Assembly: GCA_021772985.1 (NCBI GenBank)
Contig: JAJFKX010000014.1
Span: forward strand, 1-64,000
Length of the DNA stretch: 64,000 nt
Direction: 5' to 3'
Source of the DNA: Gammaproteobacteria bacterium
Lineage (GTDB): Bacteria; Pseudomonadota; Gammaproteobacteria; Xanthomonadales; Wenzhouxiangellaceae
Shown: positions 35,892 to 43,912 of the stretch, in pieces
Layout: every line of letters begins with the position of its first letter
Position numbering within the stretch: position 1 is the first letter of the stretch
Position numbers and translations under genes: made by a program
The notes under the pieces: generated by a model
What the model was told of the DNA's origin: nothing
Databases searched by the model: none
What the model saw: only the letters and a program-made list of their open reading frames with translations

Positions 35892-36764
35892 ATGAACTGG
35901 GATGACCTGCGTTTTTTTCTGGCGTTAGCGAGAGAAGGAACCGTAAGTGGCGCCGGCAGAGTATTGGCTGTGAAACACACCACCGTTGCCAGGCGAATTA
36001 CTGCGCTTGAAATTCAGCTGGGCAGTCGTTTATTCGATCGCCTGCCAAGTGGTTATGCCATGACTCAGGTAGCAGAAAACCTCTACCCCCATGCACTATC
36101 GATGGAAGAAACAGTTCAGGCCGCTGATCGTGAAGTATTTGGTATGGACACCCAGTTACGCGGTCCTTTAAGGCTCACTGCTTCCTACGATGTCTTTACC
36201 AGGTTGATTACGCCTAAGCTTCACCAATTCACCGAGCAGTACCCGGGCATCAATCTAGAGCTATCTTCTTCCACCAACCTGGCAGATCTCGCCAGCCGCC
36301 AGGCTGACGTAGCGCTACGTTTAACACCTAAGCCACCGGGTTATTTAATCGGCCGAGAGATTTTGCCCCTGCGTCATGGCGTCTATGCCAGCAGCAAATA
36401 CTTAAAGGAGAAGCGAACTAGCGAAAAACTGATTTTATGGGCGCATGACCATGACATGCCGGAATGGGTCAACGATCACTTTTCCGGTGCCCGAGTTGTT
36501 GCCAGAACCAGTGAAATCATGACCATGATGGATGCGGTAAAAAATCATATGGGGCTTGCCAGATTACCTTGCTATGTCGCCGATGCTGAATCCAGCTTGC
36601 GTCGTATCGATGTGTCATTAACACCATCGACCTGGGGAGTATGGGTGCTTAGCCATGTGGATTTGAGGTCTACTGCCAGGGTGCGGGTATGCAAAGAATT
36701 CTTAATTGATATTATTCAGCAACAACGAGATTTAATTGAAGGACTGGCATCTAAATATTTTTAG
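35892..36764 (+). CDS. LysR-family transcriptional regulator
   Basis: The ATG at 35892 follows GAGGGA and gives MNWDDLRFFLALAREGTVSGAGRVLAVKHTTVARRITALEIQLGSRLFDRLPSGY, a standard LysR winged HTH of the short-start type. Residues from about 85 on are the effector-binding domain (GPLRLTASYDVFTRLITPKL; RQADVALRLTPKPPGYLIGREIL). It is divergent to the CMD/cupin pair and probably controls it through the 35833 palindrome. No ligand is evident. A longer frame from 35835 exists but lacks a ribosome site. Confidence 0.9.
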   Translation: MNWDDLRFFLALAREGTVSGAGRVLAVKHTTVARRITALEIQLGSRLFDRLPSGYAMTQVAENLYPHALSMEETVQAADREVFGMDTQLRGPLRLTASYDVFTRLITPKLHQFTEQYPGINLELSSSTNLADLASRQADVALRLTPKPPGYLIGREILPLRHGVYASSKYLKEKRTSEKLILWAHDHDMPEWVNDHFSGARVVARTSEIMTMMDAVKNHMGLARLPCYVADAESSLRRIDVSLTPSTWGVWVLSHVDLRSTARVRVCKEFLIDIIQQQRDLIEGLASKYF

Positions 36765-36833
36765 AATAATGCAGCCAGGGATGTGGTCAACCATATCGAC
36801 ATCCGGATTATCAGTGCGCATACCTTCCTTGTT

Positions 36834-37475
36834 TTATTTGGACTCAGACATTACCACCAGGCTGTTATAAGGAACAGGAATTAAATACTTAAGTCCCTGG
36901 TTTAATTTTTCTTGGAGAAGATTTTTACCATCACTACCGGGCAGGTGATCAATGGCTGCTGCAAATAAGGCTTTTTGCTGTCGGTCACGTGGCGGCACCC
37001 AGATAACATCACCTTTGTTTTCCACATGGCAGTCAAGAAAAAAGAAATAGACATCCGCCATATCAGTCACCTGATGAATAACACCGGTCCGTGGGGTAAA
37101 GCCGAGATACGATTCTTTCAAATATGATTGCACCTGTGACTTCAAGCATTCTTCAGGCAACAACGGATTAACGGTGCGGATAGTGTCAATTGCACAATCA
37201 ACCCGCTGATCTGCAATCAATTGCTGATTATCATCCATTACCGGATGAAACCGGGTGCTATCCAGTTGTGGTTCAGAGAACTGGCTGTCGGCAACCAACC
37301 TTACCAAAGCCGCACGATGAGCCTCACTTAATATATGCTCACGATTCGGCTGTTCCCTAAAGGCTTCACGATCTTCATAAGCATGCAGCAATAAATCCAG
37401 TCTGGCATTAATATAGGCTGCAGCATCAAGTGTTTCAGCGATACGCTGAAAAACAATACGTATCGGATTCAACAT
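36834..37475 (-). CDS. Hypothetical protein, 213 aa, first frame pair member
   Basis: The protein is cytoplasmic, mixed alpha/beta and has no membrane segment. The first half is helical (RIVFQRIAETLDAAAYINARLDLLLHAYEDREAFRE); the second has VIHQVTDMADVYFFFLDCHVENKGDVIWVPPRDRQQKALFAAAIDHLPG and ends PVPYNSLVVMSESK. I do not recognise it. GGAGG ends one base before the ATG at 37475, too close for that codon, so translation may start at the next codon, a TTG. It lies 17 bp after the 150-aa gene on the same strand; the pair is likely one operon. Confidence 0.65.
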   Translation of the reverse strand: MLNPIRIVFQRIAETLDAAAYINARLDLLLHAYEDREAFREQPNREHILSEAHRAALVRLVADSQFSEPQLDSTRFHPVMDDNQQLIADQRVDCAIDTIRTVNPLLPEECLKSQVQSYLKESYLGFTPRTGVIHQVTDMADVYFFFLDCHVENKGDVIWVPPRDRQQKALFAAAIDHLPGSDGKNLLQEKLNQGLKYLIPVPYNSLVVMSESK

Positions 37476-37492
37476 ACCTCCGCACTCAAATG

Positions 37493-37945
37493 TTACGGAA
37501 CCCTCAATTCACCACGCATATTGCCATTAGATTCTTTGATAACAGTGAAATTATAATTTCCACCCGGCTTAATTTCAGCAGAAAGCAGTATTTGATTAGC
37601 GTTCTTGGCAACCACCAAAAGAATTCCGGGATTATTACTGAAATTAAGCTTACCGGTCTGTCCGCGTTTTACGCCCATATCTTTGGACACGGTATATTTG
37701 TTGATGATAAGAATTTTAGCTAACAAGCTGCCGGCTAAAGCGTATGTTCCAGCTGTTTGTGCCACCGAACCATATGGACTAAACCGTGAAAAGCCATCAA
37801 TAAAGGTATCAGCAACTCCAACTTCGCGGAGAAAGTCTTCCATATCTTTTACCTTAGCAAACACATAAAGCTCAATTTTTGAACCTTCACCAAGCCAATC
37901 AGGTTTTAAATCACTTGTTTTACTGTGGGTTACAAAAGTATCCAT
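37493..37945 (-). CDS. Hypothetical protein, 150 aa, operon partner of the 213-aa gene
   Basis: The product is a soluble, mainly beta protein: GSKIELYVFAKVKDMEDFLREVGVADTFIDGFSRF, a weakly hydrophobic middle (VAQTAGTYALAGSLLAKILIINKYTV) and a C-terminal beta sheet (GKLNFSNNPGILLVVAKNANQILLSAEIKPGGNYNFTVIKESNGNMRGELRVP). No family was recognised. It is the first gene of a leftward pair. Its upstream region shares a 21-bp motif with the upstream region of the 155-aa coiled-coil gene. Confidence 0.65.
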   Translation of the reverse strand: MDTFVTHSKTSDLKPDWLGEGSKIELYVFAKVKDMEDFLREVGVADTFIDGFSRFSPYGSVAQTAGTYALAGSLLAKILIINKYTVSKDMGVKRGQTGKLNFSNNPGILLVVAKNANQILLSAEIKPGGNYNFTVIKESNGNMRGELRVP

Positions 37946-38026
37946 AGTCCAGCCTTATCCTTATATTCTCCCGCGGCGAGTATAGCATGGCAAATTCGGC
38001 ATCAAATTAAGCAAAGCCACTATCCC

Positions 38027-38075
38027 TTTATAGCTAAAATACCACATCAATTTAAGCATTCCCTTACGAATAAAA
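38027..38075. repeat. Intergenic block with two motifs shared with other gaps
   Basis: Bases 38027-38047 match 40911-40931 at 18 of 21 positions, with the core GCTAAAATA. Bases 38049-38075 match 43498-43524 at 24 of 27 positions (AATTTAAGCATT core). The first pair lies 82 bp and 129 bp upstream of two orphan genes on the minus strand. Shared regulation or a dispersed element are both possible. Confidence 0.35.
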
Positions 38076-38156
38076 TGTGTATGTCCATATCCTTTTAGAA
38101 CATCAGAGAACAATAATCCAATGGCAACCATAGATACGACTTGTAGCCAGCATCTA

Positions 38157-38765
38157 TTAATTAGAATTGAAGCTGCAATTTCTTAGAATGATCTCTGAAA
38201 GAATGGTTTCTCTATCTGTTTTTTCCATGTTCAATAAAGATTTCATTCGTCCGGCTATAAGCAGATCAGCCAAACCGTGAACGATGGCCCAGGTAGCCAT
38301 TACATCGACCATCGCAGCCGAATCGTGGTACGGATCAGATTTACCGATATGCTGAATGTCTTTCACCAGCTTATCGAACGCAGCAGATGAAGCAGCGTTT
38401 AAGGTTGCATCGTTTTTGTCCGGTTGCTGTGATGAAAACATCAATCGAAATAATGCCTGGTTTTCCATGGCAAAATCCACATAACCTAACCCGGCCGCAG
38501 CCATCTGGGCTTTGGGATTGGAGGGTGCTTTTTGCTGGCGACGTTGCTGGGTTTCCACAAAGCGCTGAAAACCAATAGCAGCCAGCGCGGTAAGCAAGCC
38601 TTTTGCTTCACCAAAATGGTGTGCTGGAGCCGCATGGCTAACACCGGCGCGCTTGGCTACACCACGCAGTGAAAAGGCTTCGATACCCTTTTCGGAAAGC
38701 TCTGTTTCCGCCGCTTGTAATAGCGCGGCACGCAAATCCCCGTGATGATAGGATTTTTTGCTCAC
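38157..38765 (-). CDS. TetR-family transcriptional regulator
   Basis: In this 202-aa protein, residues 6-55 form the TetR HTH (YHHGDLRAALLQAAETELSEKGIEAFSLRGVAKRAGVSHAAPAHHFGEAKGLLTALAAIGFQRF). The C-terminal half is helical and matches the WHG-type TetR ligand domain in shape (MVDVMATWAIVHGLADLLIAGRM). It is divergent to the ABA4-like membrane operon. Palindromes of TTGTC/TGTCAA type lie between the starts, so it probably represses the operon. Confidence 0.9.
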   Translation of the reverse strand: MSKKSYHHGDLRAALLQAAETELSEKGIEAFSLRGVAKRAGVSHAAPAHHFGEAKGLLTALAAIGFQRFVETQQRRQQKAPSNPKAQMAAAGLGYVDFAMENQALFRLMFSSQQPDKNDATLNAASSAAFDKLVKDIQHIGKSDPYHDSAAMVDVMATWAIVHGLADLLIAGRMKSLLNMEKTDRETILSEIILRNCSFNSN

Positions 38766-38815
38766 TGTATTGATAGTTGATGCCTGTATTTCCAGGCTTC
38801 AGCATAGACTCAGAT

Positions 38816-38889
38816 CTTGTCAGTGTCAAAATATATCTTGACATTGTCAAGAAAAAGCCTGATTGTGTAATCCTGACAGCGACAAGATG
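38816..38889. promoter_or_regulatory. TetR operator cluster
   Basis: CTTGACATTGTCAAG at 38837-38851 is a perfect 15-bp palindrome. Related sites are CTTGTCAGTGTCAA at 38816-38829 and, inverted, CTGACAGCGACAAG at 38873-38886. Three spaced sites between a TetR gene and its divergent target suggest cooperative repression. Confidence 0.6.
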
Positions 38890-38900
38890 AGGATTCAAAG

Positions 38901-39338
38901 ATGTCACCGGAACAGATTTTTTCGTTTGCTACTACAACTGCGATGATCGGCTGGATAGTGTTATTGCTGTCTCCGTTTAAACCGGGATGGGCTGAATGGA
39001 TTTCCGGCAGGATTATCCCGGTCACTCTTTCGGTTGTTTACACCACCCTGATTTTAGTCTTCTGGACCGGTGCCGACGGCGGGTTCGGCAATTTGCCGGA
39101 GGTCATGGAGCTGTTCACCCAGCCAGAAATTGTTCTGGCAGGCTGGGTCCACTACCTGGCATTTGATTTATTCATCGGCGCATGGGAATGCAGAACAGCA
39201 AGAACCGAGTCAATCCGCTTCTGGTTAGTCATTCCCTGCCTGGCATTGACCTTTATGTTCGGGCCGGCAGGTCTACTGTTTTTTACTTTTATCAGAGTAA
39301 TCAACAAGCAACGCCCGATATCACCAACCCCAGCCTGA
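38901..39338 (+). CDS. ABA4-like (DUF4281) membrane protein
   Basis: This 145-aa protein has four membrane helices. The recognisable pieces are FSFATTTAMIGWIVLLLSPF, GGFGNLPEVMELFTQPEIVLAGWVHYLAFDLFIGAWECRTA and LVIPCLALTFMFGPAGLLFFTFIR. The GWVHYLAFDLFIGxW stretch is the hallmark of the ABA4-like family, named after a plant protein needed for neoxanthin formation. Its bacterial role is not settled. It is first in a two-gene operon under the divergent TetR and is followed 24 bp later by a larger membrane protein. Confidence 0.88.
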   Translation: MSPEQIFSFATTTAMIGWIVLLLSPFKPGWAEWISGRIIPVTLSVVYTTLILVFWTGADGGFGNLPEVMELFTQPEIVLAGWVHYLAFDLFIGAWECRTARTESIRFWLVIPCLALTFMFGPAGLLFFTFIRVINKQRPISPTPA

Positions 39339-39362
39339 AAATTGGTCAAGAGAACATCGAAT

Positions 39363-40202
39363 ATGTTACATACGCTTATCCTGCCAACCAATAAGCCCCG
39401 GGTAATGGCAACCGTGCAAGAGTTTTTTAGACGCGAACCTGCATTTTCCAGTGCAGCGCTGCTGCTGATTATGCTGATGATTCCAACGCTGGCTGCGATG
39501 AGCCTGGAAACACGCACAGTGTTGGGCGAAAACGCCTGGATAAAGCCCTTTAAGTTCGAGCTTGCGCTGGCAATGTATTTGGGCACCCTTGCCTGGTTTG
39601 CGGGCTGGCTGCCGACCGGCATGATCAATAAAACCACTTATCGGGTTTACAGTTATATCGTGGTGTTTTGCGTACTTGGCGAAATAGTCTGGATCGGTGG
39701 CGCAGCGCTGTTTGGAACGCGTTCACATTTCAATTCTGATTCATCTTTAATGTCAGGGGTGTATACGCTGATGGGTATATTTGCAGTAACCCTTACCAGC
39801 GCAGCGCTGTTTTATGCTATTGGTATTGCCCGCAACAAAACCTCCTGGCTTAAACCAACCTTCAGGCTTGCTGTTATCTGTGGCCTGGTTATCACTTTCA
39901 TAACCACCATCATAGTGGCGGGATACCTTTCCAACAGGTCGGGTCATTTGGTTGGTGGGACAGCATCAGGAGCACATGGATTCCCAATTATGGGCTGGTC
40001 ACGTGATGCAGGTGATTTGCGAGTAGCTCACTTTTTCGCTGCCCACGCTATGCATTTTATTCCAGCTTTTGGGTATATCAGCACAAAAATAAGCGAAACC
40101 GGCTACACCCGTACTGGAGTTATTGGTTTTAGCTTTGCCTATATTGGTCTTATTGCTTATGCATTTACCGGGGCATTAAACGGCCAACCATTTTTGGGGT
40201 AA
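39363..40202 (+). CDS. Hypothetical membrane protein, 279 aa, downstream of the ABA4-like gene
   Basis: The ATG at 39363 is preferred over a TTG 21 bp upstream. The product has about seven helices (AALLLIMLMIPTLAAM; ELALAMYLGTLAWFAGW; YSYIVVFCVLGEIVWIGGAALF; YTLMGIFAVTLTSAALFYAIG; FRLAVICGLVITFITTIIVAGYL; LRVAHFFAAHAMHFIPAFGYI; FSFAYIGLIAYAFTGAL). RVAHFFAAHAMHFIPAFG contains three spaced His residues that could bind metal or haem. No family name can be assigned. It is co-transcribed with the ABA4-like gene; a hairpin overlaps its stop. Confidence 0.75.
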   Translation: MLHTLILPTNKPRVMATVQEFFRREPAFSSAALLLIMLMIPTLAAMSLETRTVLGENAWIKPFKFELALAMYLGTLAWFAGWLPTGMINKTTYRVYSYIVVFCVLGEIVWIGGAALFGTRSHFNSDSSLMSGVYTLMGIFAVTLTSAALFYAIGIARNKTSWLKPTFRLAVICGLVITFITTIIVAGYLSNRSGHLVGGTASGAHGFPIMGWSRDAGDLRVAHFFAAHAMHFIPAFGYISTKISETGYTRTGVIGFSFAYIGLIAYAFTGALNGQPFLG

Positions 40203-40215
40203 GAAACCCCAAAAA
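40191..40215. repeat. Hairpin overlapping the stop codon of the 279-aa membrane gene
   Basis: TTTTTGGGG (40191-40199) and CCCCAAAAA (40207-40215) form a 9-bp stem over the TAA stop. T runs lie in the 5' arm on both strands rather than after the stem, so terminator function is only possible. Confidence 0.5.
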
Positions 40216-40314
40216 TCCTGAGACCCCAAAGATCCTCACAAAATTATGAACTGGATACCCACATCTATATTGAACTCTTCTGACTCAATAAATATGAATT
40301 TCCATACCACTCAG

Positions 40315-40782
40315 CTAATCGCACAATTTGTCGGCTTCTTCTATTGTAAAAGCTATTGAGAAATCCCAATCCAGCAAGATGCCCCACAACTTATTTATAC
40401 TGCCATGAATGCGTTCAGCAAGATCAAGCGCTTTAAGCACTGTAGACAATCGATCGTTTACCACCTTGGCATTTTCCTGTAGGCGCTCAGCTTCATACAC
40501 GCGATTCAGACCTCGTTCGGCTAGGTCCCACACCCAATCGGCATGATCAAGCATGTCTTCTCCGACTTTGATCTTGGATTCAATAATTTTAAAAGCTTTC
40601 AACAGCATTTTTCGAAAAGGCTCATAACAAGGTTTCCCTTCTGTTTTGGCCATAAAAGCATCAATCGTTTTTTTCGTTGCCTTCTGGAAATCCTTCATTC
40701 CATCAACCGTTTTTTCAATGTCATCCCTGATTTTTTCAATCTGCGCGACTGCAGCTTTTGCTTGTTGTAACGGGGTTGGCAT
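40315..40782 (-). CDS. Coiled-coil hypothetical protein, 155 aa
   Basis: It is almost all helix. Heptad-like stretches occur in LQQAKAAVAQIEKIRDDIEKTVDGMKDFQKATKKTIDAFM, FRKMLLKAFKIIESKIKVGEDML and ERLQENAKVVNDRLSTVLKALDLAERIHGSINKLWGILLDWDF. There is no signal or membrane segment, and Cys occurs near residue 52 and at the C-terminus (KLCD). I do not recognise a family. It is monocistronic with a start at 40782, and the region 129 bp upstream shares a 21-bp motif with another orphan gene. Confidence 0.65.
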   Translation of the reverse strand: MPTPLQQAKAAVAQIEKIRDDIEKTVDGMKDFQKATKKTIDAFMAKTEGKPCYEPFRKMLLKAFKIIESKIKVGEDMLDHADWVWDLAERGLNRVYEAERLQENAKVVNDRLSTVLKALDLAERIHGSINKLWGILLDWDFSIAFTIEEADKLCD

Positions 40783-40978
40783 AGTTATGTCCTCCTAATC
40801 AAAACTAACAAATCTCACCTAGCCTCAATTATACGCTCTAAAAAAACCATAAAAACGAACCGGGAAATACATAAGGTGCGATTAAATACTGATATAGGTG
40901 ACCGAGTAGTTTTATCGCTAAAATATTACATATATTTTATAGCTCTCTGAAAAACAGAACAGCTGTGTCTATAGCTTA

Positions 40979-42727
40979 TTATTGGTTAGTTTTCCTCGCC
41001 ACAATCCATTCCAGAACGAGTTCTTCCAGCAGCGCCAATGGCAAACTACCATTGGCCAATAGTTGATCATGAAAATCACGAATCTTAAAATCAGCCCCCA
41101 ATTCACGTTCAGCAATACCGCGTAACTCACGAATCTTCAGTTCGCCGATTTTGTACGATAATGCCTGAGCCGGCCAAGTGATGTAGCGATCAATCTGCCC
41201 CTCTACATCCGCTAAACTGAGAGCGGTATTATTAGCCAGATAGTCAATCGCCTGTTGACGTGACCAACCCTTGGCATGCATGCCGGTATCAACCACCAAA
41301 CGACAGGCACGCCACATTTCATAGGTCAGACGACCAAAATCACTATATGGGTCTTGATAGAAGCCGATCTCTTTGCCGAGGCTCTCTGAATACAAACCCC
41401 AACCTTCGCCATAAGCTGAATGATAGAGTGTTTTTCTAAACTCCGGCACATCCAGTTCCATCGCGATTGAGCCCTGGAAATGGTGCCCCGGTTCGGCTTC
41501 ATGAAAGGTCAGTGCCTCCAGGTTGTAGAGCGGTTGGCTGTTCAGGTCGTTGGTGTCGAGAAAATAGGTCCCGGAAGTAGTTCCGCTACCATCTGACGCC
41601 ACATAATAAGCGCCTCCACCGGGACTGGATTTAATGTCAAAGGTGCTACGTGGCAGTACCCCAAACCACTTGGGTAACTGGGCGGCCATTTTGCGGGTGA
41701 TGTAACTGGCTTTTTCGATCATCTCCAACGGCGTTTCCGCGTAGAATTGCGGGTCGGTACGCAGGAACTCAATAAAATCCTTGAAGTCACCCTGAAAGCC
41801 GATAGATTCGATAAGCACATCCATCTCGGCGCGTATCCGACCAACCTCCGATAACCCTTGTTGGTGAATCTGTTCGGGTGTGTAATCAGTGGTTGTGAAG
41901 TACTCGATAAGATACTGATAGTATTCCTCACCCCCTTCCAGGGCCGTTATCCCCACCTGCTTACGACAATTTGGCATATATTCCTTGGTAAAGAAGTCAT
42001 AAAATTTCTGATATTCAGGAATCACAGTGTTCATTATCAGCTCAGTACCGGCTTGCAAAATCCGAGATTGCTCAGCGGCTGGGATATTGTTGGGCATCAC
42101 TGCTAGTGGTGCATAAAAGACGCTGTCTTCAACCTCACTGACAATGTGCCTGCTGATGGTTTTTTCATAGCCCGAAAAGCTTGCACAATAATGCACGTGC
42201 CCTTTTGCCACCGCTGCGCCTAGGTCGACAAGAAATTGATCGGTGTAGCGTGGGTAATCTGCCAGGCTGATCAGGTATTTATCGTAGTCGGCCAATTCTA
42301 AAAAAGACATATTGGCTGGCGCACCTGCAAAGTATGATGAAAAGCTGGAGTAGTAATGCATTGGATAGAAGTGATCCAACTGGGTATAACTCTTCGCCTC
42401 GGCCTCACGCTCGAACTTGAACAAGCGATACGTAACATCATCTTCGGTGCTGAACCCGCTGGTATCCAGTTTTGCCAAACGATCCAGAATCGAATGATTA
42501 AATGCCTGCCTTCTGGCCCGACCTGCCGCAGACATATCCGGCAAATGGCCATTCATGCGAAAGGTGTCAGGGTCTTTACGGAAAAATATCTGCTCCTGAT
42601 TGGCCGCCGCCCAGTGGTTATCGAGAATGATTTCCAAGCTGTCTTGCTCTAGCGTCTCAACGCTTGATAACGCTGTGCAGCCAATCAGCAAGATGGCAAT
42701 TAATAAGCTGGCGGCAGTTTTGGTCAT
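40979..42727 (-). CDS. DUF885-family lipoprotein, predicted metallo-hydrolase
   Basis: The 582-aa protein begins with a lipoprotein signal (SLLIAILLIGCTA) whose lipobox Cys would carry the lipid. The DUF885 core has LEALTFHEAEPGHHFQGSIAMEL near residue 395; HExxPGHH resembles a zinc site with catalytic Glu. The family also shows SPGGGAYYV and GEGWGLYSESLGKE here, as expected, and ends with ELVLEWIVARK. DUF885 members are predicted peptidase-like enzymes. The gene is monocistronic on the minus strand. Confidence 0.85.
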   Translation of the reverse strand: MTKTAASLLIAILLIGCTALSSVETLEQDSLEIILDNHWAAANQEQIFFRKDPDTFRMNGHLPDMSAAGRARRQAFNHSILDRLAKLDTSGFSTEDDVTYRLFKFEREAEAKSYTQLDHFYPMHYYSSFSSYFAGAPANMSFLELADYDKYLISLADYPRYTDQFLVDLGAAVAKGHVHYCASFSGYEKTISRHIVSEVEDSVFYAPLAVMPNNIPAAEQSRILQAGTELIMNTVIPEYQKFYDFFTKEYMPNCRKQVGITALEGGEEYYQYLIEYFTTTDYTPEQIHQQGLSEVGRIRAEMDVLIESIGFQGDFKDFIEFLRTDPQFYAETPLEMIEKASYITRKMAAQLPKWFGVLPRSTFDIKSSPGGGAYYVASDGSGTTSGTYFLDTNDLNSQPLYNLEALTFHEAEPGHHFQGSIAMELDVPEFRKTLYHSAYGEGWGLYSESLGKEIGFYQDPYSDFGRLTYEMWRACRLVVDTGMHAKGWSRQQAIDYLANNTALSLADVEGQIDRYITWPAQALSYKIGELKIRELRGIAERELGADFKIRDFHDQLLANGSLPLALLEELVLEWIVARKTNQ

Positions 42728-42894
42728 ATGAATCTCTTATATGAATAGCTGTGATTTAAAGAAGTTTTTTATTAAACGGGCATTTACTAATAATCGCACC
42801 ATTGTAAATGCAAAAAGCTGGACGGCAAACCGCCTATCCGGCTGCTATACTGAGAAATGCCATGCATATCTTGCTAAATGAAAAGGGGATCATT

Positions 42895-43344
42895 ATGAGT
42901 ACACTAGCCTTAATGCGTGCAGCAGTGCGTAATATGCAAGCTGAGGTGACCGGCGCCATGTTGGTTCAACTCAGCAGTCCACAAGTTGTCGAAATCCCAC
43001 AAGACTACAAATTCTGGTTCAATCTCCAAGGTTTGGATATTTCCGATGTGCGCTCAGGGTTTATCAGTTATACCAATGGCGCCTGGTCAAAAATTTCATT
43101 TTCTGATCAGGCCATCCTGGGTGCACTGGGTAATGATTTGCTGCGGGTTGAACACGATGTTAACGCGGCAATGGGTTATATCCGTGACTATGGCTATTCA
43201 GGACCATTAATATTTGGTGGCTTGCTGCAGCCCGTTTCCCACCCGCAACCGGAAAATCCTCTCTATAACTTCACCCCAAGTGTGGGCAGTGGGGTGATTT
43301 ATTTTGTGGATGCTGTGACAGGGCAGGTATCAGTTCAGCGATAA
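42895..43344 (+). CDS. Hypothetical protein, 149 aa, near the PSD-like genes
   Basis: The ATG at 42895 follows AAAGGGGATC, a good ribosome-binding site, so the longer frame is unlikely. An extended -10, TGCTATACT, lies at about 42843-42851. The protein is soluble and beta-rich: TGAMLVQLSSPQVVEIPQDYKFWFNLQGLDISDVRSGFISYTNGAWSKISF, a helical middle (QAILGALGNDLLRVEHDVNAAMGYIRDYGYSG) and SVGSGVIYFVDAVTGQVSVQR at the end. No family was recognised. It is convergent to an 88-aa-class orphan and the decarboxylase-like pair. Confidence 0.65.
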   Translation: MSTLALMRAAVRNMQAEVTGAMLVQLSSPQVVEIPQDYKFWFNLQGLDISDVRSGFISYTNGAWSKISFSDQAILGALGNDLLRVEHDVNAAMGYIRDYGYSGPLIFGGLLQPVSHPQPENPLYNFTPSVGSGVIYFVDAVTGQVSVQR

Positions 43345-43554
43345 GCGACAAATATTACTTGCTGATATTGATCCAAATGTAGGTATTTCAAAGCAATCGA
43401 AAATGAACAGCTGATATTCTTGCTGTTTAATTTCTATTGGTTTATTTCTTTAACCTATTGAGAACAGCCAAAACTTATATCGTCAACATGCTATATAAAT
43501 TTAAGCATTGCCTTAATAATAAAACCTGGGCTTTCTTAGCTGATATCTACATCG

Positions 43555-43809
43555 CTAAGACTTCACATGCAGATGCCCAAACTGAGTAACATGCGCCTGC
43601 CGCAGCGTCCCGGTATGATCCGGACCGGTAATGATCACTTCAGACGGATTGGTTAAGGCGATACAGCAAAATTTATCCTCATCCTTATGGACACTCAAAG
43701 AAAGTAGCCGCTTTTGATTTTCTTCCTGCCATGCATGCATACTTTCATATAACGAATGCATAGACCGGCTTTCAAAAAATTTCAGGTTTTGACTATTATT
43801 TTTAGTCAT
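43555..43809 (-). CDS. Hypothetical protein, 84 aa
   Basis: The ATG at 43809 is chosen because GGGGA lies 5 nt upstream; an ATG 12 bp earlier is the alternative. The sequence has a helical charged start (FFESRSMHSLYESMHAWQEENQKRLLSL), then a strand-rich end (KFCCIALTNPSEVIITGPDHTGTLRQAHVTQFGHLHVKS) with two adjacent Cys and several His. No family is known to me. It lies 103 bp downstream of the decarboxylase-like gene on the same strand and may be co-transcribed. Confidence 0.55.
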   Translation of the reverse strand: MTKNNSQNLKFFESRSMHSLYESMHAWQEENQKRLLSLSVHKDEDKFCCIALTNPSEVIITGPDHTGTLRQAHVTQFGHLHVKS

Positions 43810-43912
43810 AATATTCCCCATAGTCGGTAATGATTTAACTTAACCGTCCATGGCAAATACCTATCAGGCCGGGTTTATCCTTAATAAACCACAACCCGAA
43901 TCAGAAACAGCC

